A stretch of DNA of 15,803 bases from Candidatus Methanophagales archaeon ANME-1-THS (GCA_004212135.1 RXIE01000116.1:1-15803), one strand, 5' to 3'; numbered from the stretch's first letter, positions 6,528-14,281 are shown. Translations and numbers: made by a program. Notes: generated by a model not told the origin, from the sequence alone.

Positions 6528-8630
6528 ATGGAGCGTACTAACCCAATGCTCGCTCGGTTTTTCAATCCCGAGCGTATAGCAGTGGTCGGCGCGACCCCAA
6601 AAGAAGGTAAAGTTGGCAATATCCTGCTCAATAACCTCATGGTATTCAGGGCGAGCGCGAAGGACGTGAGTATTTACCCGGTCAATCCTCATTATGAGGA
6701 GATTCTGGGCATCCGGTGTTATCCATCAGTTCTTCAGATTGCCGATCGAGTGGACCTCGCGGTCGTAGCGGTGCCTGCGATGAGTGTGCCTGAGGTCCTT
6801 GAGCAGTGTGGAAAGAAGGGGATAACAAACGTGGTGGTCATCTCTGCGGGCTTTAAAGAGGTAGGACGAGCAGGTGCGATCCTCGAATCGGAACTCGTAC
6901 GTATATGCGAGACCTCCCGGATACAGCTCATAGGACCTAATAGCATGGGGATACTCAATACGCACGCGGACTTAAATGCGACGTTTGGGCGAGCTGCTCC
7001 GGCAAAAGGAGCGATTGCATTTCTGAGCCAATCGGGTGCCTTCGTATTGGCGGTGATTGACTGGGCACGGACGGCACATGTGGGGTTCAGCAAGGTGGTT
7101 TCCCTTGGTAACAAAGCGGTACTTGATGAATGTGACTTTCTCGAGTACCTGGTTATGGACGACGAAACGGAGGTGATAACGCTGTATCTCGAGGATGTGC
7201 GGGACGGACGGCGATTTATGGAGGTGGTAAGCCAGGTCACGAGCACCAAGCCGGTGGTCGTGCTGAAAAGCGGGAAGACCGATGCGGGCGCACGAGCAGC
7301 ATCGAGCCACACCGGGAGCATAGCAGGCAGTGTAGAAGCCTTCAGAACAGCATTTCACCAGGCTGGTGTTATAGAAGCGAACTCGATCGAGGACCTGTTC
7401 GATTTCTCGCTCACCCTCTCGCGAATGCGGGGTATAAAAGGCGGGGTGGCAATCGTTACCAATTCGGGTGGACCGGGTGTCATGGCTGCCGATGCACTTG
7501 ATGAGCTCGGGCTTGAACTCGCTTCGTTTGAGCGAGGAACGCTTGAGCAACTCCGTGCCTTACAGATCGCGAATTTTTATAACCCGGTGGATGTGAGGGG
7601 CGATGCAGACTCAGAACTATTCGGGGCTGCACTCGGTATCGTCGCCGGTGATGCACAGGTAGGCGCGATACTCGCGATTCTTTCGCCGACAGCGTTCATC
7701 GACTTTGTACGGGCGGGTGATTACGTTCTGGAATTCAGTGACCGAAAGCCGATTATACCCGTCTTCATGGGTGGTGAGCGGGTTAGCGAGACCATCGAGC
7801 GCTTCCGTGCATATGGCATACGAAATTACTTCGATCCGGGAAGGGCAGTAAAAGCACTCTCCGCAGTAAAGCAGTACACTGCAAGTAAAGAGAGAGTCCG
7901 AGCGCCGCCACCCCACTTCACGGTGGATAGGGCCACTGTCGAGCGGTTGCTGAAGCCTGTGGAGGGCGAGGTGGCCCGAATGGGGATGGGATTACAGGGG
8001 TTTAAAATTCTGGACGCATATGGGATCTCCGTACCGAACTATGGTGCGGCAAAGACGGCTGAGGAAGCGCTCGAGATCGCAGATCGAATCGGCTATCCCG
8101 TGGCTATGAAGATCCTCTCGCCCGATATCGTGCACAAAACGGATATCGGGTGTGTCAAACTGGGCGTGGGGCGGGAACAGGTAGCCGAAACCTTCTTTGA
8201 GATCATTCACCGGGCTGAACGCTACACGAGTGCACGGAGAATCGAGGGGGTTCTTATTCAGGAGATGATTGAAGGTGGCAAGGAAGTGATTGTGGGTATG
8301 AAACGCGATCCGCATTTTGGACCTCTGATGATGTTTGGACTGGGCGGGATTTATGTTGAGGTCTTCAAAGATGTTTCGTTTGGCATTGCACCACTGAGTA
8401 AGGATGATGCCCTGGACATGATCCGGAATGTCAGGGCATACCGATTATTACGAGGTGTGCGAGGTGAACGGATGTCTGATATCAACTCGTTGGTTGACGT
8501 GATCCTCAGGTTCTCACAGCTCAGCACGGAATTTCCCGTGATACTGGAAGCTGATTTAAATCCCATCAAGGCCTTTGAGCATGGCAAGGGGTGCTGTGTA
8601 CTTGATTTTAAAATGGTGCTAAGGGAATGA
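6528..8630 (+). CDS. ADP-forming acyl-CoA (acetate-CoA) synthetase, fused alpha-beta
   Basis: A 700-residue enzyme of the NDP-forming acyl-CoA synthetase superfamily. It converts acyl-CoA, ADP and phosphate to acid, CoA and ATP, and can run in reverse. The alpha part comes first: a CoA-binding Rossmann domain (about 8-135, IAVVGATPKEGKVGN), then ligase-CoA domains (about 150-450) with the phospho-histidine H261 in ASSHTGSIAG. The beta part is an ATP-grasp domain (about 480-700) with the second conserved histidine H536 in SPDIVHKTDIGCVKLG and GGIYVEVFKD. Length and order match the usual one-chain archaeal form. GGTGA lies seven bases before the ATG; M7 is an alternative start. The neighbouring DRTGG/BioD-like gene supports a place in acetyl-CoA energy metabolism. 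The acyl substrate cannot be read from sequence. Confidence 0.94.
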   Translation: MERTNPMLARFFNPERIAVVGATPKEGKVGNILLNNLMVFRASAKDVSIYPVNPHYEEILGIRCYPSVLQIADRVDLAVVAVPAMSVPEVLEQCGKKGITNVVVISAGFKEVGRAGAILESELVRICETSRIQLIGPNSMGILNTHADLNATFGRAAPAKGAIAFLSQSGAFVLAVIDWARTAHVGFSKVVSLGNKAVLDECDFLEYLVMDDETEVITLYLEDVRDGRRFMEVVSQVTSTKPVVVLKSGKTDAGARAASSHTGSIAGSVEAFRTAFHQAGVIEANSIEDLFDFSLTLSRMRGIKGGVAIVTNSGGPGVMAADALDELGLELASFERGTLEQLRALQIANFYNPVDVRGDADSELFGAALGIVAGDAQVGAILAILSPTAFIDFVRAGDYVLEFSDRKPIIPVFMGGERVSETIERFRAYGIRNYFDPGRAVKALSAVKQYTASKERVRAPPPHFTVDRATVERLLKPVEGEVARMGMGLQGFKILDAYGISVPNYGAAKTAEEALEIADRIGYPVAMKILSPDIVHKTDIGCVKLGVGREQVAETFFEIIHRAERYTSARRIEGVLIQEMIEGGKEVIVGMKRDPHFGPLMMFGLGGIYVEVFKDVSFGIAPLSKDDALDMIRNVRAYRLLRGVRGERMSDINSLVDVILRFSQLSTEFPVILEADLNPIKAFEHGKGCCVLDFKMVLRE

Positions 8631-8713
8631 ACAGGGTAAAGGTTATATGTGCCATCTGTATGTATATGTATAGTAATATCAGTTGCAAGAGGATGGAAAG
8701 AGAGTGAATAGTC

Positions 8714-8724
8714 ACTAAATAAAC
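8714..8724 (+). promoter_or_regulatory. Possible TATA box of the DRTGG-protease operon
   Basis: ACTAAATAAAC is centred about 32 bases before the ATG at 8751, where no good SD is found. Other A/T elements (TTATATG at 8643, TATGTATATG near 8660) also lie in this 120-base gap, so the promoter assignment is uncertain. Confidence 0.3.
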
Positions 8725-8750
8725 GGAAAAAGTGTGCCTACCCCGAGAGC

Positions 8751-9818
8751 ATGAAGAGCCTGCTGGTATCATCATTGGAGGAGTATTCAGGAAAGAGCGC
8801 ATTGATCATAGCGCTCGGGCTGATACTTCGAGAGAAAGGCTTGAGAATAGGGTACTTCAAACCGTTTGGCGTGGGCATCACCCGGATCGAGAACCAGCTC
8901 GTTGATGAGAATGCCTATACGACCGCGAAGGTGCTGGGTACCGGAGATACGATCGACGATATATGTCCCATCAAGCTTGACAAGCCGTACCTGGACTTTA
9001 TTCGTACTGCAGACCCGCTCGAATTAAAGGAAAAGGTTATCGAATCGTATAAACGAATCGCAGCGGCTAAGGATGTGGTCTTTGTGGAAAGCGCGGTGGA
9101 GTACAAGGTCGGGAAAGCGCTGGGGCTCTGCGACCTGGCGGTCTCATCAATGCTTGATCTGGATATCCTCATGGTGGCGAAATACACCAACGATTACGTG
9201 CTGGACAAGATCCTTGCTGCACGCGAACTTCTTGGCGATCGGCTTCGGTTCATCATCTTCAATCAGCTCTCAGGTTACAAGGAGGAGTATGTGCACGTAA
9301 TAAACGAGCGATTTTTGAAGGTTAAGGGAATTGAGCTGCTTGGTACGCTCCCATTTAGCCCTCTGCTTGCCGGGTTATCGATCCATGAACTGGTGGATGC
9401 ATTACATGGCGAATGGCTGATAAAAGGCAAGCCGGGCGAAGAGGTGATTATTGAGGAATTATTGATCGGTGCGATGTCTCCTCCTTCGGCCCTGAAATAT
9501 TTCCGGCGTGTGCGAAAGGCCGCATTGATAACCGGTGGCGATCGGGCAGATTTGCAGAATCTCGCGTTGGAAACGGGCACGATAAAATGCCTGCTTCTGA
9601 CGGGCAATTTGGAACCGACCGGGACGATGCTCGGCAAAGCAGAAGAGAAGGGTGTTCCGGTTATTCTGGTCCCGGATGATACACGCACGACCCTGGAGAA
9701 AGTGGATGAGGTCTTTGGGAAGGCACGGATCCGGGGAGAGGTGAAGATAAGAAAGATGAAAGAACTTGTGAAACGGTTTGTAGACCTGAAGCGGCTGATG
9801 GGATATCTCGAAGGGTGA
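8751..9818 (+). CDS. BioD-like NTPase with DRTGG domain (COG0857 type)
   Basis: A 355-residue protein matching the N-terminal part of some phosphotransacetylases, found alone in many archaea. Residues 1-200 are a P-loop, BioD-like domain with the modified Walker A phrase SSLEEYSGKSALIIALG and then GYFKPFG at about 34-40. Residues about 215-325 form a DRTGG domain (GGDRADLQNLALETG, then LLLTGNLEPTG and VILVPDDTRTT). There is no catalytic phosphotransacetylase domain, so it is probably a nucleotide-responsive regulator or accessory factor rather than the enzyme. It sits downstream of the ADP-forming synthetase, which suggests a link to acetyl-CoA and acetate flux (inference). The downstream protease gene starts nine bases after its stop, so the two are one transcript. 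Confidence 0.85.
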   Translation: MKSLLVSSLEEYSGKSALIIALGLILREKGLRIGYFKPFGVGITRIENQLVDENAYTTAKVLGTGDTIDDICPIKLDKPYLDFIRTADPLELKEKVIESYKRIAAAKDVVFVESAVEYKVGKALGLCDLAVSSMLDLDILMVAKYTNDYVLDKILAARELLGDRLRFIIFNQLSGYKEEYVHVINERFLKVKGIELLGTLPFSPLLAGLSIHELVDALHGEWLIKGKPGEEVIIEELLIGAMSPPSALKYFRRVRKAALITGGDRADLQNLALETGTIKCLLLTGNLEPTGTMLGKAEEKGVPVILVPDDTRTTLEKVDEVFGKARIRGEVKIRKMKELVKRFVDLKRLMGYLEG

Positions 9819-9827
9819 GGGATAGGT

Positions 9828-10631
9828 ATGGACCGCAGAACGGTGATAATAACGGTACTCGCACTCCTCCTGATATGCTCGACTTCTGCTTCGTACCTCG
9901 TGTATCTCCAGCAGCAACAGGTGATAGAACAGCAGGGTGAGCTTATCGAGCAACTTATCACTGCTGGTAAGGCGGGAAGTTCGGGTCTACATGAAGAACC
10001 AGCTCTTATCAATCGCTCCAGTGGTGCGAGTAGTGCGAATATCGTGGCGGTAAGGAGTGATACCTACGCAGGTGTGATTGGAAAGGTTCATGTCGAGCTC
10101 AAAGAAGGAGATGGGGATGTCCTGGTCAATACGAATCCATTTGTCGAGCCCGCAACACAACATTCGATACGAGAAGCGGTAAGCGTTGCGGCGAACTTCA
10201 CGGGTGCGGATCTCTCAAAGAGCGATGTCATCATCTCGTTTGAGATCAATGGCACGTTGATTGGCGGGCCGTCCGCGGGGGCTGCGACCACGGTCGCTAC
10301 GATCGCAGTGATCGAGGGTAAGCAGGTGAAACAGGACGCGGCTATTAGCGGGACGATCGAGGAGGGTGGATATATCGGCCAGGTCGGGGGCGTATTTGAA
10401 AAGGCAGTGGCAGCGGAGAAGAACGGTATCAAGCTTTTTCTGGTGCCGAGCGGTCAGAAAAAACTGATTTATTACGAGCAGAAGATAGAAGAACGAGAGC
10501 TCTTTGGATTCACCTTTACGCGGGTTTATTATATCCCCAAGGAGATTGATCTCGGCGAGTATATGGAAGGGAAGATGGACGTCGAGGAGGTTGCCACGGT
10601 TGGTGAGGCTGTGGCGTACATGATTGCATGA
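9828..10631 (+). CDS. Membrane-anchored Lon-like (S16-type) archaeal serine protease
   Basis: A 267-residue protein with an N-terminal membrane helix (about residues 6-26) and then a short Gln-rich coiled coil (about 28-46). A C-terminal Lon-type protease domain follows at about 70-235. The catalytic serine is S149 in GGPSAGAA and the lysine is K192 in GGVFEKAV. The spacing of 43 equals that between S679 and K722 of E. coli Lon, as recalled. No AAA+ ATPase domain is present, so it belongs to the archaeal ATPase-free group (COG1750 style). The protease faces the outside or the membrane surface depending on topology, probably outside because few positive residues follow the helix. GGTGAGGGATAGGT directly precedes the ATG and overlaps the previous stop, so it is translated in an operon. 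The substrate is unknown. Confidence 0.9.
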   Translation: MDRRTVIITVLALLLICSTSASYLVYLQQQQVIEQQGELIEQLITAGKAGSSGLHEEPALINRSSGASSANIVAVRSDTYAGVIGKVHVELKEGDGDVLVNTNPFVEPATQHSIREAVSVAANFTGADLSKSDVIISFEINGTLIGGPSAGAATTVATIAVIEGKQVKQDAAISGTIEEGGYIGQVGGVFEKAVAAEKNGIKLFLVPSGQKKLIYYEQKIEERELFGFTFTRVYYIPKEIDLGEYMEGKMDVEEVATVGEAVAYMIA

Positions 10632-10721
10632 GTTCATGAAGGTTCTCTGCATTCCTACGAGCATTCGAGCTGCTGAATTATCCCGCTGAACCCCATTTCA
10701 AACCGAACCGTGCTCCACAGG

Positions 10722-10729
10722 GTATATAT
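10722..10729 (+). promoter_or_regulatory. Upstream TATA-like element before gar1
   Basis: GTATATAT lies about 48 bases ahead of the proximal gar1 TATA box and is followed by the palindrome ACCCGGGT (10734-10741). It may be a second promoter or the promoter of an unseen small RNA. Confidence 0.25.
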
Positions 10730-10767
10730 GCACACCCGGGTCGAAGGTAGATAAAAAATTTCCGTAA

Positions 10768-10779
10768 AATTTATATATT
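10768..10779 (+). promoter_or_regulatory. TATA box of the gar1-tfb operon
   Basis: AATTTATATATT is centred about 31 bases before the gar1 ATG at 10805, giving a leader of only a few bases. Confidence 0.6.
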
Positions 10780-10804
10780 CTTGGCGTGAACCTTACGATC
10801 AGGG

Positions 10805-11062
10805 ATGAGAAAGAGGCCGGGAAAGAAAGGACTGGGTACCGTACTTCATCTCGTGGATAACCAGTTGATCGTGCGAGCTGGTCGACTATCCGTGGAGCGG
10901 ATGATCAATGCGATGGTCATGACCGCGGATAAACGGAAGATCGGTAAAATTTACGATATCTTTGGACCCGTTGACCATCCGTATGTGAGTGTAAGGCCGC
11001 TGGGTAATCTCAAAGAAGAGGAGCTGAAGAAGCTGGTGCATACCAAATTGTACGTTCTCTGA
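10805..11062 (+). CDS. gar1: H/ACA ribonucleoprotein subunit Gar1-like
   Basis: An 85-residue protein with the archaeal Gar1 pattern. A basic N-terminus (MRKRPGKKGLG) leads into the core strands LIVRAGR and MTADKRKIGKIYDIFGPVDHPYVSVRP at about 39-65, which includes the conserved G-K-I-x-D-I-F-G-P-V-x-x-P-Y phrase. It binds Cbf5 and helps H/ACA guide RNAs direct pseudouridine formation in rRNA. The length fits archaeal Gar1, which lacks the Gly-Arg tails of eukaryotes. It has its own TATA box and is followed at once by TFB-2, a pairing that I recall as common in archaeal genomes. Confidence 0.92.
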   Translation: MRKRPGKKGLGTVLHLVDNQLIVRAGRLSVERMINAMVMTADKRKIGKIYDIFGPVDHPYVSVRPLGNLKEEELKKLVHTKLYVL

Positions 11063-11084
11063 GGTGTACAAAGTGGAGAAGGAG

Positions 11085-11762
11085 ATGCGTGAGAAGGATC
11101 GAAAGGAACGCGTTAAAGAGGCAGATCGAGAACGGTTACAGAAGCTCAGTGAACGTCAACGCCGGAAACGAATAAGTACCGGGCTCGGGAAGCAGCGGTT
11201 AGTCGCGCAAGCGGAGATCGATCGATTGGCCTCGATGCTTTCCATACCGGAGGAGACGAGAGAGAGTAGCACGGAGATATACCGTGAAGCGTGGGAGAAG
11301 GATTTGATTCACGGGCGCTCGATCGAGAAGATACTGGCTGCCTCGATGTACATGGCGTGTCGAAAAGACAATGTGCCGCGGACACTTGACGAGATAGAAA
11401 ATGTGACCATGGTGGGACGGAAGGATATCATCAAGACCTGCAAGTTATTGGCGAAGCGGCTCGATATGAGGCTTGTTCCCGCATCTCCGTTGGAATATGT
11501 GAGTCGATTTTGTGCGAAACTGAAGCTGGAACGGGCTGTTGAGGACAAAGCGCGCGCGATCATCAATGAGGCTTTACGGAGAGATATAACAAGCGGGCGA
11601 GGTCCTACGGGCATAGCGGCGTCGGCGATTTACATCGCGGCGATCTTATGTGACGATCGGAAGACCCAGAAAGATGTCGCGGAGGCTACCGGAGTCACCG
11701 AGGTGACCTTACGGGTACGATATAAGGAATTAGCACGCGAATTGGGAATAAAAGTGGAGTAG
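11085..11762 (+). CDS. TFB-like factor lacking zinc ribbon and B-reader (TFB-2)
   Basis: A TFIIB-family protein of 225 residues from this ATG. Starts at GTG 11073 and GTG 11064 are alternatives, as GAGGTG precedes the first of these well and GGAG precedes the ATG by six bases. It begins with a highly charged helix (RERLQKLSERQRRKRIS) whose end matches the basic B-linker of TFBs. Both cyclin folds follow: RSIEKILAASMYMACRKDNVPRT at about 76-98 and GRGPTGIAASAIYIAAILC at about 170-190. A standard BRE-reading helix, GVTEVTLRVRYKEL, closes the second fold. The first 100 or so residues of a normal TFB, including all four zinc cysteines and the polymerase-entering reader, are absent, and there is no room for them because gar1 ends just before. 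It may bind TBP-DNA without recruiting polymerase normally. Confidence 0.88.
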   Translation: MREKDRKERVKEADRERLQKLSERQRRKRISTGLGKQRLVAQAEIDRLASMLSIPEETRESSTEIYREAWEKDLIHGRSIEKILAASMYMACRKDNVPRTLDEIENVTMVGRKDIIKTCKLLAKRLDMRLVPASPLEYVSRFCAKLKLERAVEDKARAIINEALRRDITSGRGPTGIAASAIYIAAILCDDRKTQKDVAEATGVTEVTLRVRYKELARELGIKVE

Positions 11763-11842
11763 CAGCTAGACCTGTTGACCGGGGTTTCATCAGGAAAGGA
11801 ACTTTTTGTCATAGCCACATATACCTGTTTATGGAGCTCCGC

Positions 11843-12604
11843 ATGGTGAGTAGCATATTTGAAGTTATACCTGCGATCGACTTACAGGGTGGTCGATGTG
11901 TTCAACTGAGGCAGGGCAAGAAAGAGGCGGTGATATTCTCGACGGCAGAGAGTCCGGTTGAGATCGCGAAGCAGTGGGTGATGCAGGGCGCGAGCCGCTT
12001 ACATATTATCGATCTGGATGGTGCGTTCCAGGAAGAGAAGAACAATTTTGAGGTGATTCGAGCTATAGCGGAATTAAACGCAGTGACGGATAAAGCAACG
12101 ATCGAGGTGGGTGGCGGGATCAGGACGTACGAAGCGGCAGTTAAGTTGCTCGAGCTCGCTGACGGTGCGGGCATCGATCGAATTATATTCGGAACTGCAG
12201 CGCTCAAGTCGCCGGATCTCATCGAGCGCGTAGCGAGGGACTATTCGTCCAGGCGGGTCATGGTTGCTCTGGACGTGCGAGCGGGCAAAGTGACGATAGA
12301 TGGCTGGCGGGAGGTTACCGGTATGGATGCGAACGAGGTAGCGAAGCGGGCAGAGCGGCTCGGGGCTGGTAGTTTACTGTTTACGAACATCGATGTTGAG
12401 GGCTTGATGAGAGGAATAGAGCCGAGGATTATTGAGGAGTTCGTCAGTTCGGTGAGCGTTCCGGTCGTTGTAGCCGGTGGGGTGAGTAGTGTCAAGGATG
12501 TGTCGCGGATAAAAGAAGCGGGTGCACGCGGCGTGGTGATCGGAAGTGCCCTGTATAAGGGCAAAATTGATTTTCAGGAAGTGCTGAAGCTATCCCGAGA
12601 TTAA
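11843..12604 (+). CDS. hisA: HisA, ProFAR isomerase of histidine biosynthesis
   Basis: A 253-residue TIM barrel that isomerises ProFAR to PRFAR, the fourth step of histidine synthesis. Family signs in order: FEVIPAIDLQGGRCVQLRQG with catalytic D13, then LHIIDLDGA, and the first phosphate loop IEVGGGIRT. After these come VALDVRAGKVTIDGW with catalytic D144, and the second phosphate-binding part PVVVAGGVSS and GVVIGSALYKG. The pattern separates it from HisF. The ATG at 11843 is chosen because GGAG lies six bases before it; an upstream ATG at 11831 adds four residues and has no ribosome site. No other histidine genes are near, so the pathway is scattered in this genome. It may share transcripts with gar1-tfb, being about 80 bases downstream in the same direction. 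Confidence 0.95.
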   Translation: MVSSIFEVIPAIDLQGGRCVQLRQGKKEAVIFSTAESPVEIAKQWVMQGASRLHIIDLDGAFQEEKNNFEVIRAIAELNAVTDKATIEVGGGIRTYEAAVKLLELADGAGIDRIIFGTAALKSPDLIERVARDYSSRRVMVALDVRAGKVTIDGWREVTGMDANEVAKRAERLGAGSLLFTNIDVEGLMRGIEPRIIEEFVSSVSVPVVVAGGVSSVKDVSRIKEAGARGVVIGSALYKGKIDFQEVLKLSRD

Positions 12605-12748
12605 TACGTTCGGAAGACGGTGCTATCTCATCTGGTCGATTCGTTGAGGTAAACGTAAAGGAGATGCGAACTGAATCATTCTGTTTGGAGGTGAAATGGA
12701 AACGGATAAAAATAACACCCCTCATGCAGTCGCCCATTCTTGCACGTT

Positions 12749-13594
12749 TCATGCAGGTGACTGGACTTCCTCTAATTTAATCACGAAGAGCTTAGGCCAG
12801 TATTTGCCCGTAACGTAGAGTCGGTCATGTGGAGCGTCATATGCAATACCATTGAGAACATCGACCGGCTGCAAGCGATCCTCTTCGCTTAAAAGCCCTT
12901 CTAGATCTATCCATCCAACGACGCGGCCAGTTTCTGGCGAGATCCGTGCAATGCGGTTGGTCAGCCAGACGTTCGCATAGATCTCACCCTGAACATACTC
13001 AAGTTCGTTGAGGTGGGGAACAAGCAGCCTGCCCGCATCGCGAACTTCGATTCGTCTGACTTCTTCGAATGTTTCAGGGTTCAAAAAATACAGCGTTGAG
13101 GTTCCATCGCTCATGATCAGGTGCTTTCCATCATGAGTAATCCCCCAGCCTTCAGTGGGGTAGGTGAATGCCCTGAGTAAAATGAAACTCTCCTTATTGT
13201 AGACGAAGCCAATTCTCGATTGATAGGTCAGTTGAATCAATGTATCCTCCCAAACAGTCACGCCCTCTCCAAAGAATTGGGTGGGTAAATGATGTACCTT
13301 TAAGACTCGTCCGGTTTCTAAGTCAACTTTGCGCACCGTTGATTCACCCTTGATACCAGTTCCTTCATACACATAGCCATCCTCAAATACTAAACCCTCA
13401 GTGAAGGCTTTTTGGTCATGAGGGTAGGTGTTCAGTATTTTGTACGTATAAATTGGAGTAGTGACAGGAGGGATTGGCGTTGATGTGTGCTGAGGTGCTT
13501 TGTTCTCAACGCAGCCCGCAAACAGTGCTCCAAGAACGATGATAAGTATAATAAGACCGCCTCTGGAGTTCTTATTCTTTCCCAGCTCATCCAT
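12749..13594 (-). CDS. Glutaminyl cyclotransferase, predicted lipoprotein
   Basis: A 281-residue plant-type glutaminyl cyclase (COG3823/PF05096 family, a five-bladed beta-propeller), which turns N-terminal glutamine of proteins into pyroglutamate. A signal peptide with basic start and hydrophobic core (about 12-27) ends in the lipobox LFAGC (C28). A Thr/Pro-rich spacer (about 34-47) follows, so it is likely anchored to the outer face of the membrane. Family blocks are all present: AFTEGLVFEDG (E66), GEGVTVW, EGWGITHDGKHLIMSDG, HLNELEYVQGEIYANVW and DVLNGIAYD with VTGKYWPKLFVI. The gene is read from a TATA box only some 20 bases before the ATG, so leaderless. It is divergent from the class II aldolase. 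Archaeal substrates are unknown; secreted or surface proteins are likely. Confidence 0.92.
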   Translation of the reverse strand: MDELGKNKNSRGGLIILIIVLGALFAGCVENKAPQHTSTPIPPVTTPIYTYKILNTYPHDQKAFTEGLVFEDGYVYEGTGIKGESTVRKVDLETGRVLKVHHLPTQFFGEGVTVWEDTLIQLTYQSRIGFVYNKESFILLRAFTYPTEGWGITHDGKHLIMSDGTSTLYFLNPETFEEVRRIEVRDAGRLLVPHLNELEYVQGEIYANVWLTNRIARISPETGRVVGWIDLEGLLSEEDRLQPVDVLNGIAYDAPHDRLYVTGKYWPKLFVIKLEEVQSPA

Positions 13595-13610
13595 AGTTAC
13601 CAGTTATGTA

Positions 13611-13620
13611 TGCTATATAC
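13611..13620 (-). promoter_or_regulatory. TATA box of the glutaminyl cyclase gene
   Basis: The minus strand reads GTATATAGCA ending about 17-25 bases before the ATG at 13594, with no SD, indicating a leaderless mRNA. Confidence 0.5.
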
Positions 13621-13626
13621 AAAAGA

Positions 13627-13646
13627 GCTCGCATTATTCCGCGAGC
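13627..13646. repeat. Inverted repeat in the cyclase-aldolase divergent region
   Basis: GCTCGC and GCGAGC are separated by eight A/T-rich bases. The repeat lies just upstream of the cyclase TATA box and about 70 bases ahead of the aldolase start, where a regulator could control either gene. Confidence 0.4.
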
Positions 13647-13717
13647 GAGGGACTGATTCACAGAGAAGAAGATACAAAAAGGTTTTTCGATACCCATACC
13701 AATAGTCACGTAGGGAA

Positions 13718-14281
13718 ATGCAGGAATTAATAAAGTACGGGAAGAAGATAGTGGGGGCGGGGCTCGCGCACTCGCACTTTGGCAATGTGAGCAAACGAGT
13801 TGGGGACCAGATGCTCATCAGCACGACGGGGAGCATGCTCGACGAGCTTGAGGGCCAGATTGTTACCGTGCCAGTGGATCCTGAAACGCCCGATGAACTC
13901 GATGTGATCGCATCGACCGAGGTCAATGTCCATCGTGCGATTTATAAAGCGACCTCTGCGCTTGCGATTCTCCACGGGCATTCTAATTATGCGGTGGCGA
14001 TGTCAATGCTGCATCAGCCCGGCGAGCTGATCGTGCCTGAAGATTCGGAGAGCATTTATGTGCTCCATGAGATACCGGTGGTACGTGGTGGTGTGGGCTC
14101 GGAAGAATTAGCGCGCAATGCAGCCAATGCGCTCCGAGACCACAAAGGAATTGTTGTTCAGGGTCATGGAACGTTTGCACGCGGCGCAACGGTCGATGAA
14201 GCGTTTGTCATTCTCAGTTCGCTTGAACACGCCTGCATGGTGAAATATCTGGTCGATCAGGCGAGGAGAATCAACGTTTAG
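13718..14281 (+). CDS. Class II aldolase/adducin family protein
   Basis: A 187-residue zinc-dependent aldolase of the FucA/AraD family, close in size to the methanogen fuculose-1-phosphate aldolase MJ1418 as recalled. Seen features: AHSHFGNVSKR at about 17-27 (substrate phosphate loop), STTGSMLDEL, general acid-base E68 in STEVNVHRAIY, metal ligands H86 and H88 in LHGHSNYA, and H150 in VVQGHGTFARG. The usual H-T-H-P phrase is changed to H-G-H-S, but the ligand histidines stay. The likely reaction is reversible cleavage of a phosphorylated ketose into DHAP and an aldehyde; in methanogens such enzymes are linked to making lactaldehyde for coenzyme F420. AGGG lies three bases before the ATG. The 3' end overlaps the convergent gene by 11 bases. 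The exact substrate is unknown. Confidence 0.9.
   Translation: MQELIKYGKKIVGAGLAHSHFGNVSKRVGDQMLISTTGSMLDELEGQIVTVPVDPETPDELDVIASTEVNVHRAIYKATSALAILHGHSNYAVAMSMLHQPGELIVPEDSESIYVLHEIPVVRGGVGSEELARNAANALRDHKGIVVQGHGTFARGATVDEAFVILSSLEHACMVKYLVDQARRINV

Noticed and set aside
8121..8150. Nine-base inverted repeat CCCGATATC / GATATCGGG with a 12-base loop
   Set aside because: It lies inside the acyl-CoA synthetase and is explained by codons of the conserved PDI-V-HKT-DIG active-site phrase.
12663..12818. Two small plus-strand frames (38 codons from 12663, 40 codons from 12696) with SD-like AGGAG and GGAGGTGA
   Set aside because: They run into the antisense 3' end of the glutaminyl cyclase, overlap each other in different frames, and look like chance; the GGAGGTGA is also too close to the ATG.
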